5,340 bases of DNA, taken from Frankiaceae bacterium (GTDB taxonomy: Bacteria > Actinomycetota > Actinomycetes > Mycobacteriales > SCTD01). Below the pieces are notes generated by a model. The model was not told the DNA's origin. It searched no databases and saw only the letters and a program-made list of their open reading frames with translations. The stretch spans positions 1-5,340 of the forward strand of contig JAJAYV010000177.1 in assembly GCA_026786045.1 (NCBI GenBank), in the 5' to 3' direction. The translations under genes were made by a program, and so were the position numbers. Shown here in pieces: positions 1-4,831 of this stretch (its first letter is position 1; the number at the start of each line of letters is the position of its first letter).

Positions 1-806
1 AGCACCGCGGACGGGAAGACCTCGGAGCCGAAGATCACGGGGACCTTGCGCTCGCGGACCTGGTCGATGATCCGGGCGATCTCCTTGGGCTGCGGGTCCT
101 CGAAGTTGCTCGGCTGGACCGCTCCGACGACCTGCCAGCCGTAGGTCTTGGCGAAGTAGGCGTAGGCGTCGTGGTAGGTCAGCAGCTGCTTGCCGCCGGC
201 CGGGATCGTCGTCTGGTCGGACGTGAGCGCCTCGGACAGGGCGGTGGCCTTGGCGACGAACGCCATGTGGTTGGCGGTGTAGTAGTCGGCGTTGTCAGGG
301 TCCTTGGCGACCAGCGTCTTGAGCACGACTTCGGCGTACTTGATGGCGTACGTCGGGTCGGTCCACAGGTGCGGATTAGGTTTGCCGTCCTCCTTCGGAA
401 AGGAGAAGTCGTAGATGTAGTCCGACTCCGGCAGCACCTCGTCGCCGACCTTGACGATCTTCGCGTCCTCGGGGGCGTTCTCCTCGGCGAGCTCGAACGT
501 CGGCTCCTCAAGCTGCAGGCCGTTGACGACGACCACGTCGGCCTGCTCCATCACCGCGGAGACCTGCGGCGGCGGCTCGAAGGTGTGGCTGTTGGTGCCT
601 TCCGGCACGACGCCGGTGATCTGGGCCCGGTCGCCGACGATGTTGGCGACGATGGAGGTGATCGGGGCGACCGTCGACACGATCCGCAACGGCGCCTCGG
701 ATGCCACTTCGGCGCTCGTGGCGTCGTCGCCGGAGGACCCGCACGCCGAAGCCAGCAGGAGCGGGGCGAGGACAAGTTCGGCGCGGCCACGACGGGTCAG
801 GGTCAT
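1..806 (-). CDS. znuA: Zinc-type ABC transporter substrate-binding lipoprotein, 3' end outside window
   Basis: Extracytoplasmic, membrane-anchored protein that captures a metal ion, most likely Zn(II), and delivers it to an ABC permease. Reading from the ATG at 806 gives 268 open residues up to the window edge; family members are usually about 300, so the C-terminal part is missing. A signal peptide (residues 1-21, twin Arg then a hydrophobic stretch) ends in a lipobox LASAC with Cys22. Family motifs follow in order: STVAPITSIVANIVG (44-58), His74 in NSHTFEPPP, VVVVNGLQLEE (91-101), His146 in NPHLWTDP, His212 in TYHDAYAYFAKTYGW, and FGSEVFPS (259-266). Three histidines at the ligand positions favour zinc; manganese proteins of the family usually have Glu at the third. 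The His-rich loop of many ZnuA proteins is absent; only a short acidic stretch (124-140) lies there. There is no Shine-Dalgarno before the ATG, and the promoter suggests a leaderless transcript. Permease and ATPase genes would be expected beyond the left edge. Confidence 0.9.
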   Translation of the reverse strand, partial: MTLTRRGRAELVLAPLLLASACGSSGDDATSAEVASEAPLRIVSTVAPITSIVANIVGDRAQITGVVPEGTNSHTFEPPPQVSAVMEQADVVVVNGLQLEEPTFELAEENAPEDAKIVKVGDEVLPESDYIYDFSFPKEDGKPNPHLWTDPTYAIKYAEVVLKTLVAKDPDNADYYTANHMAFVAKATALSEALTSDQTTIPAGGKQLLTYHDAYAYFAKTYGWQVVGAVQPSNFEDPQPKEIARIIDQVRERKVPVIFGSEVFPSAV

Positions 807-842
807 GGCCGCAACCTATACGCACTTGCAAAAGACATGCAA
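807..842 (-). promoter_or_regulatory. znuA promoter with Zur-box-like palindrome
   Basis: On the minus strand a -10 element fits either TATAGG (820-815) or TAGGTT (818-813). The second matches the actinobacterial TANNNT pattern and ends 6 nt before the ATG at 806, so transcription would start at or next to the start codon. Just upstream, at 826-842, lies TTGCAAAAGACATGCAA (plus strand), with perfect 5-bp arms TTGCA/TGCAA around a 7-bp centre. Its inner 15 bases match 10 of 15 positions of the actinobacterial Zur-type palindrome as I recall it (TGAAAATGATTTTCA). The site fills the spacer and -35 region, a good place for repression. Binding by Zur is inferred from the site and from the gene it controls. 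Confidence 0.5.
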
Positions 843-879
843 TAAGCCGGGACCGCTGTCCTCAGAGGGGCGCGAGTCG

Positions 880-1926
880 CTATGCCTCGCGGCGCGCCAG
901 GGTCAGCGAGAAGTCGTCGGCCTCGTCCGTCCACGTCCGTACGGGAGTGAGGCCGGCGGCCCGCAGCTCGGCCTGCACGCCCTCGACGCGGAACTTGTGG
1001 CTGGTCTCTGTGAGCACCTCGGACCCGGCCGGCAGCGACCAGTCCAGGTCGAGTGCGTCGATGCGCACGGTGAGGTCCCGGCGGGCCCGCAGCCGCATCT
1101 CGATCCGCTCGGCGTCGGCGTTCCAGACTGCGACATGGTCGAAGTCGTCGGGGTCGAGGTCGGCGCCGAGCTCGCGCGCCAGGACGTCGACGACATTCTT
1201 GTTGAACGCCGCAGTCACCCCGCGCGCGTCGTCGTAGGCCGCGACCAGCCGGCCGGGGTCCTTGACCAGGTCGGCGCCGAGCAGCAGCGCGTCGCCCGGG
1301 TCCATGGCGTTGCACAGCCGCGACAGGAAGGCCGCGCGGTCGTCGGGGAGCAGGTTGCCGATGGTGCTGCCGAGGAAGGCGACCAGCCGCGGCGCGCCCT
1401 CACCGGGGAGCGGTCGCAGGTCGTCCTCGAAGTCGGCGACCAGGGCCCGCACTTCGACCGTGGGGTGCGCGGCGACGACGCGGACGGCTGTGTCGCGTAG
1501 CGGCTCCTCGGCCACGTCGAGCGGGACGTAGAGCAGCTCGCGCCCGCCGCTGGTCAGCGCCTCGAGCAGCAGGCGGGTCTTGCGGGAGTAGCCGGCGCCG
1601 AGCTCGACCAGCGTGGCAGCCTCGGACAGGGCGGCGATCTCGTCGGCCGAGGACCGCAGGATCGCCTCCTCGGTTCGGGTCGGGTAGTACTCCTCCAGCC
1701 GGGTGATCTCGTCGAACAGCAGGCTGCCCTTGTCGTCGTAGAACCACTTGGGCGGGATCGACGGCGGGTCCTGCGCAAGGCCTACGCGCAGGTCGGCTGC
1801 CAGCCGTTCGGCGGCGGTCACGTCGGGTGCGCCGGCAGGCGTCCGGCGGACCTCGACCGACCAGGGACGGCTGCTGTCCTGATCCCCGTCGGCCATCGAG
1901 GTCGCGGCGTGCTGAGCGGCGCTCAT
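880..1926 (-). CDS. egtD: L-histidine Nalpha-methyltransferase EgtD
   Basis: Transfers three methyl groups from SAM to the alpha-amino group of histidine, giving hercynine, the first step of ergothioneine synthesis; cytosolic. The 348-residue product (from 1926) matches mycobacterial EgtD (321 residues) over residues 38-346, with about 35 extra N-terminal residues of low complexity. Visible signatures: PPKWFYDDKGSLLFDEIT (58-75), EYYPTR (79-84), SAM motif LVELGAGYSRKTR (106-118), DF at 165-166, FLGSTIGNL (184-192), GADLVKDP (217-224) and GVTAAFNKN (236-244). Positions known from M. smegmatis EgtD for SAM or histidine contact are all kept: Tyr80, Gly110, Lys116, Asp137, Asp165, Asn191, Tyr231, Met277, Glu307 and Ser309. 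Histidine is therefore the predicted substrate. The ATG at 1926 is preferred over the one at 1941 because it overlaps the upstream stop as ATGA and has GGGTGG 7 nt upstream. The operon partner is the methyltransferase before it. No egtA, egtB, egtC or egtE lies in the window. Confidence 0.93.
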   Translation of the reverse strand: MSAAQHAATSMADGDQDSSRPWSVEVRRTPAGAPDVTAAERLAADLRVGLAQDPPSIPPKWFYDDKGSLLFDEITRLEEYYPTRTEEAILRSSADEIAALSEAATLVELGAGYSRKTRLLLEALTSGGRELLYVPLDVAEEPLRDTAVRVVAAHPTVEVRALVADFEDDLRPLPGEGAPRLVAFLGSTIGNLLPDDRAAFLSRLCNAMDPGDALLLGADLVKDPGRLVAAYDDARGVTAAFNKNVVDVLARELGADLDPDDFDHVAVWNADAERIEMRLRARRDLTVRIDALDLDWSLPAGSEVLTETSHKFRVEGVQAELRAAGLTPVRTWTDEADDFSLTLARREA

Positions 1927-2756
1927 GCGCTGACCACCCATGCATCAACCGGGTGGTCCAACGCGAGGCCCTGGCCGGGCATCCGGACCGAGATCAGGTG
2001 GTCGAGCACCGGCACACGCAGCGCCTCGGGGAGCACGGCCTGCGCGGTGAAGTCGAGGATGGCGCGGCCGGTCTCGTTCGCCTGGTCGAGGCAGTCGTCG
2101 AGCCGCAGAACGCCGCGCAGCGTCGTCCGCTCGGCGGTCATGCCGACCTCGGCCAGCGCGTCGGCCAGGTCGTGCGACCACCACTGGCGATGGCCGCCGG
2201 TGTCGGGAGCCAGCGCGCCGGCCACCATGTTGAGGTCGCCGAGGGGGGCGAGCAGCATCACGAGCTCGCCAGCCGGCCGTAGTGCTGCGCGAAGACGGAT
2301 GAGCACCGACGGGAGATCGACCGCGTAGTAGAGCGAGTGGACGGCGAGGATGACGTCGTAGCTCCTGAGGGCCGCGAAGGCGTCCGCGGTCCCGATGCAG
2401 GCGCCGGCGTCGACGCCCGGAACGGCGCCTACCCGCGACAGGAACTGCACCGCGCTCGGCTGGTGGGGGTCGAGCCCGTCGAGCCGCAGCGGCGCGGTGC
2501 GCCCAGCCGAGACCCGGGCCGCGACCTCGGCATCGAGCCGGCCATCTCCACAACCGACCGACAGCACCGCGGTGCGGCAGGGACGGCGCCGCAGTCGCGC
2601 GGTCAGCCAGTCGGCGATGACCGACCGCTGGGTGGATCGGTCCTCGAAGGCGGCGTGCGCGAGCGCGTAGCGCTCGGGCGTCAGGGCTGGCAAGGCTGAA
2701 CGGTCCGGCAGGTCCAGCAGGGCCACCGGTAGGGCGGGTGCGGTCCGGGCAGGCAC
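1923..2756 (-). CDS. HNMT-like SAM-dependent methyltransferase, first gene of the egtD operon
   Basis: Class I (Rossmann-fold) SAM methyltransferase of 277 residues, presumably cytosolic. SAM motif I is VLSVGCGDGRLD (64-75). The acidic post-I segment is RLDGLDPH (91-98), and motif IV with its flank is YDVILAVHSLYYAVDLPSV (133-151). The motif spacing, the HSLYY..DLP segment and the late segment NETGRAILDF (227-236) resemble animal histamine N-methyltransferase (MLYYVKDIP; NENGDLLWDF). HNMT methylates an imidazole ring nitrogen, so a histidine-derived substrate is attractive beside egtD, but this rests on remembered motifs and no substrate is proven. The GTG start at 2756 has GGAG 4 nt upstream. 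The gene ends in an ATGA overlap with egtD (1926-1923), so the two should be translationally coupled and roughly equimolar. Alternative: any small-molecule N- or O-methyltransferase of the same fold. Confidence 0.85.
   Translation of the reverse strand: MPARTAPALPVALLDLPDRSALPALTPERYALAHAAFEDRSTQRSVIADWLTARLRRRPCRTAVLSVGCGDGRLDAEVAARVSAGRTAPLRLDGLDPHQPSAVQFLSRVGAVPGVDAGACIGTADAFAALRSYDVILAVHSLYYAVDLPSVLIRLRAALRPAGELVMLLAPLGDLNMVAGALAPDTGGHRQWWSHDLADALAEVGMTAERTTLRGVLRLDDCLDQANETGRAILDFTAQAVLPEALRVPVLDHLISVRMPGQGLALDHPVDAWVVSA
1927..1939 (-). promoter_or_regulatory. Ribosome binding site that decides the egtD start
   Basis: On the minus strand GGGTGG (1939-1934) lies 7 nt before the ATG at 1926. 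The in-frame ATG at 1941 has only GGTTGATGC upstream, a poor site. Together with the ATGA overlap this favours the shorter EgtD. Confidence 0.55.
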
Positions 2757-2843
2757 AGGGCTCCAGTCGCGGCCGCGGAAGTCGCGACCTAGGGTGGCGA
2801 GACAACACTACTTGCGAACAGATCGCACCTGCGGGGGAGTTGC
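2757..2843. promoter_or_regulatory. Divergent promoter region between the two methyltransferase operons
   Basis: The 87-bp gap drives both operons. Plus strand: TAGGGT at 2790-2795 fits the actinobacterial -10 pattern TANNNT and would give a leader of about 40 nt; no clear -35 is seen. GGGGAG (2834-2839) is the ribosome binding site, 4 nt before the ATG at 2844. Minus strand: TAGTGT (2810-2805) is a possible -10, also without a good -35; GGAG (2764-2761) precedes the GTG at 2756. The promoters would face each other and overlap. An inverted repeat at 2813-2827 is listed separately. Also present are the palindromes CGCGGCCGCG (2768-2777) and GTCGCGAC (2781-2788), which may be only a product of high GC. 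Confidence 0.5.
2813..2827. promoter_or_regulatory. Candidate operator shared by the divergent operons
   Basis: TGCGA-ACAGA-TCGCA is a perfect 5-bp inverted repeat with a 5-bp centre. It would lie in the early leader of the plus operon and within the -35/-10 spacer of the proposed minus promoter, so one bound protein could act on both. The regulator is unknown. Confidence 0.35.
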
Positions 2844-3653
2844 ATGACACGCGTGGACACCGCTCAGCGCAGCCTGCAGCACTGGACCGAGGCCGGCCGC
2901 GCGGAGATGGAGGCCTTCTACGCGCTGGCCACCGAGGACTACCGACAGCTCGTGCAGGCTGCCGACTGGCCGGGGCTGCTCGCGTCCCACGTGCACGACG
3001 ACTGGCGTCTGCTCGACGTCGCCTGTGGCAGCGGCAAGTTCCCCGCCGCTCTGGTGCGCGACGCCGACCTGTCCACGCTGCCGCCCCTGCCAGTCGATCT
3101 GCTGGACCCGTCAGCCTTCTCCGTCGCTGAGGCCAAGGGCGTTCTCGCCCTGCCTTTCGTCGCCGGCCGCGAGCTGGTGGTCACGCTCCAGGACCTGCCG
3201 GCGGACCTGCCGCCGTACGACGTGGTCTGGGCGACGCATGCGCTTTACGCGCTACCGGTCGACGAGCTGCCCGTCGCGGCCGGCCGGTTCCTGTCGGCGC
3301 TCGCTCCCGGCGGGCTCGGCGTCGTGGCGCAGGCGACCTCGACATCTCACTACCTGGCCTTCTACGACGCCTACCGTGCGGGCATCGCGCCCGTGACGCC
3401 CTACACCTCCGCCGAGCAGGTGCGCGACGCCCTGACCGACGCGGGCGCCGACGTCCGCGAGCAGCGCATCCGCTACACCACCGGCACGAGCGACCGCGCG
3501 ATCGCCGAGGGCTTCCTGCAGCGGTGCGCCTTCGATGACGCCGTCACGCTCGAGCAGATGGAGTCCGCGCCGATCCTCGGCGACTACCTGGCGGGCTGCC
3601 GCGACGGCGACCGCTGGACCTTCGAGCACGAGGTGGCACTGCTGTGGCTGTAG
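2844..3653 (+). CDS. SAM-dependent methyltransferase, first gene of the oxygenase operon
   Basis: Class I SAM methyltransferase of 269 residues, presumably cytosolic. Motif I is LLDVACGSGKF (56-66), the post-I acidic segment is VDLLDPS (84-90), and motif IV with its flank is YDVVWATHALYALPVDELP (125-143). The segment FLSALAPGGLGVVAQATSTS (149-168) forms the usual strand-turn-strand after it. Motif order, size and the HALY..DLP-type segment are shared with the methyltransferase on the other side of the promoter (HSLYY..DLP), so the two appear to be distant paralogues of an HNMT-like group. The N-terminal helices (1-50, rich in Trp, Tyr and Glu) probably cap the substrate site. The ATG at 2844 is supported by GGGGAG 4 nt upstream. 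The end overlaps the next gene by 10 bp. The substrate is not known; a small amine or acid shared with the oxygenase is inferred. Confidence 0.85.
   Translation: MTRVDTAQRSLQHWTEAGRAEMEAFYALATEDYRQLVQAADWPGLLASHVHDDWRLLDVACGSGKFPAALVRDADLSTLPPLPVDLLDPSAFSVAEAKGVLALPFVAGRELVVTLQDLPADLPPYDVVWATHALYALPVDELPVAAGRFLSALAPGGLGVVAQATSTSHYLAFYDAYRAGIAPVTPYTSAEQVRDALTDAGADVREQRIRYTTGTSDRAIAEGFLQRCAFDDAVTLEQMESAPILGDYLAGCRDGDRWTFEHEVALLWL
3630..3636 (+). promoter_or_regulatory. Ribosome binding site for the PhyH gene, inside the upstream gene
   Basis: GAGGTGG ends 7 nt before the GTG at 3644 and lies wholly within the last codons of the methyltransferase gene. It settles the unusual GTG start and the 10-bp overlap. 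Confidence 0.6.
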
Positions 3654-4636
3654 ACAGCAACCCGCTGCTGCCCGAGGCCAACACGGCCGGCGGCATCGAG
3701 ACCGAGTGGGCGGGTGACGACCAGCAGTGGTGGGACTGGTACGTCACGCTTGCCGAGAACCCATCCCTCGCAGGGCCGCTCGTCGACGGGCCGGGTTTGC
3801 CGGACGTTGAACCGGCCTCAGACGAGCAGGTCCGCGAGGCGCTGGCCGAGCCGTACGCCCTGACCGAGGAGCAGCGGTACGCCTTCGCCGGGCAGTCGTT
3901 CGTCAAGCTGCCCGGCGTCCTGCCGCCGGCGGTGGTGCACCGGCTCGCCTTGCGGCTCGAGGAGCTGCTCGTCGCCGAGCACGGCTCCAACACCGCCGGG
4001 CGCTTCATCGCGCTGGAGCAGATGTGGCTGCACGATCCGGTCCTTCGCGAGGTCGCCATGTCGCCGCGGCTCGGTGGGGTCGCGGCCGACCTGCTCGACG
4101 AGGACGCGGTGCGGATCTATCACGACAACGCGCTGTCGAAGGAGCCCGGCTGCGGCCGCACCCCGTGGCACCACGACGCCGAGCACTTCCCGTTGACCAG
4201 CACGCAGGTGGTCACCGCGTGGATGCCCGTGTCGGCGGTGCCGGCGCCGATGGGCCCGCTGTCGTTCGCCCGCGGCCGAGACCTGCGCACCCTCGTCGGC
4301 GACCTCGGCTTCGACAAGGTCGGAACGTCTTACGACGTGGAGGTCGCGCGCCGGTTCGCCGCAGCGGCCGTGCTGGTCGAGGACGGGCCGTACGACGTCG
4401 GTGACGTCTCGTTCCACTCCGCGCTGTGCTTCCACACCGCCGGCCCGAACCGGACGACGCAGCCGCGGCGGGCCCTCGCCACCACCTACCTCGCGGACGG
4501 CGTGCGCGTGGTCGACCGGCCGACCATGGTCAGCGGCGCCTGGCGGGACTTCCTTCCCGGCGTCGAGCCCGGCGGCCTTGCGGCGAGCCCTCTGAACCCG
4601 GTGGTCGGTCGGCGCGAGTCCTCCCGCTCCGCGTAG
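3644..4636 (+). CDS. Phytanoyl-CoA dioxygenase (PhyH) family Fe(II)/2-oxoglutarate oxygenase
   Basis: Oxidises a small substrate using O2 and 2-oxoglutarate, most often by hydroxylation; cytosolic. The 330-residue product keeps the full facial triad: His176 and Asp178 in TPWHHDAEH, and His264 in CFHTAGPN. Arg275 (or Arg276), 11 residues after His264, is the expected 2-oxoglutarate carboxylate ligand; this spacing equals that of human PHYH as I recall it. Other family-like segments are FAGQSFVKLPGVL (81-93), TAWMPVSAV (191-199) with PMGPLSFARGRD (202-213), and DVGDVSFHSA (251-260). Residues 1-70 form an N-terminal extension with an aromatic cluster (QQWWDWY, 27-33) outside the core. The GTG at 3644 lies inside the end of the methyltransferase gene; GAGGTGG (3630-3636) stands 7 nt before it, so coupled translation is likely. 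Many bacterial PhyH proteins act on free small molecules rather than CoA thioesters, and the neighbours suggest the same here. Confidence 0.9.
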   Translation: MAVDSNPLLPEANTAGGIETEWAGDDQQWWDWYVTLAENPSLAGPLVDGPGLPDVEPASDEQVREALAEPYALTEEQRYAFAGQSFVKLPGVLPPAVVHRLALRLEELLVAEHGSNTAGRFIALEQMWLHDPVLREVAMSPRLGGVAADLLDEDAVRIYHDNALSKEPGCGRTPWHHDAEHFPLTSTQVVTAWMPVSAVPAPMGPLSFARGRDLRTLVGDLGFDKVGTSYDVEVARRFAAAAVLVEDGPYDVGDVSFHSALCFHTAGPNRTTQPRRALATTYLADGVRVVDRPTMVSGAWRDFLPGVEPGGLAASPLNPVVGRRESSRSA

Positions 4637-4655
4637 CCCCACCGCAACGCCGCCC

Positions 4656-4781
4656 TCAGCCAGCGACGCGGGACACGTCCAGGGTGTAGTAGCGGGCGAC
4701 GTGGTGCGTCACCAAGCCCAACGTGCCGTAGTGCCGGGATGCGGCTTGGTTGCTCTCGTCGAAGTACGGCGTCGTGCTCAA
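4656..4781 (-). pseudogene. C-terminal remnant of a GNAT acetyltransferase, possibly MshD-like
   Basis: An open minus-strand frame ends at a TGA (4658-4656) and reads about 41 residues back to a TTG at 4781. It contains YFDESNQAASRHYGTLGL (from about 4766 down) followed by VTHHVARYYTLDV. This is the usual last part of a GNAT N-acetyltransferase: the pattern Y-V-D-x-x-N-x-x-A-x-x-x-Y-x-x-L-G-F then a strand ending in Tyr. The mycothiol synthase MshD C-terminus has the same arrangement, and mycothiol is an actinobacterial thiol. The GNAT core with the acetyl-CoA loop is missing; upstream the frame soon meets a stop (about 4824) and the DNA becomes the promoter of the regulator gene. No Shine-Dalgarno precedes the TTG, so translation is unlikely. 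Changes such as LGL for the usual LGF fit a decaying gene. Which GNAT it came from is uncertain. Confidence 0.6.
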
Positions 4782-4795
4782 CCGTGTCGGGGTTG

Positions 4796-4831
4796 TTGCC
4801 GGCGGGCCGTGAATGTCCGTACATTAGGCCG
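4796..4831 (+). promoter_or_regulatory. Promoter of the GntR gene with self-type operator
   Basis: TTGCCG (4796-4801) and TACATT (4820-4825) form a -35/-10 pair with an 18-bp spacer. The -10 fits TANNNT and ends 6 nt before the GTG at 4832, so a leaderless transcript is likely. The palindrome AATGT-CCGT-ACATT (4812-4825) covers the -10. Its core GT-N4-AC has the spacing reported for operators of the HutC subfamily of GntR regulators (GTNTAKAC), which suggests that the regulator represses its own gene. Confidence 0.55.

Noticed and set aside
849..869. Possible terminator after egtD (GGAC-CGCT-GTCC and CCTC-A-GAGG)
   Set aside because: Only 4-bp stems and no following T-run on the minus strand; too weak to call.
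451..1500. Long plus-strand frame of 349 codons
   Set aside because: It spans two genes and the gap between them, all read on the other strand, and its translation is Arg-, Gly- and Val-rich with no family motif. High GC opens such frames.
2768..2788. Palindromes CGCGGCCGCG and GTCGCGAC as operators
   Set aside because: Short, pure GC-type palindromes are expected by chance in DNA of this composition; recorded only within the promoter entry.
1945..2850. Minus-strand frame of 301 codons over the first methyltransferase
   Set aside because: Frame-shifted shadow of the 1923-2756 gene; Arg/Pro-rich and without motifs.
3818..4642. Minus-strand frame of 274 codons over the PhyH gene
   Set aside because: Antisense shadow; the plus strand has an intact iron-binding triad.
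4637..4655. Possible terminator after the PhyH gene
   Set aside because: No stem longer than about 4 bp with a reasonable loop, and no T-run.
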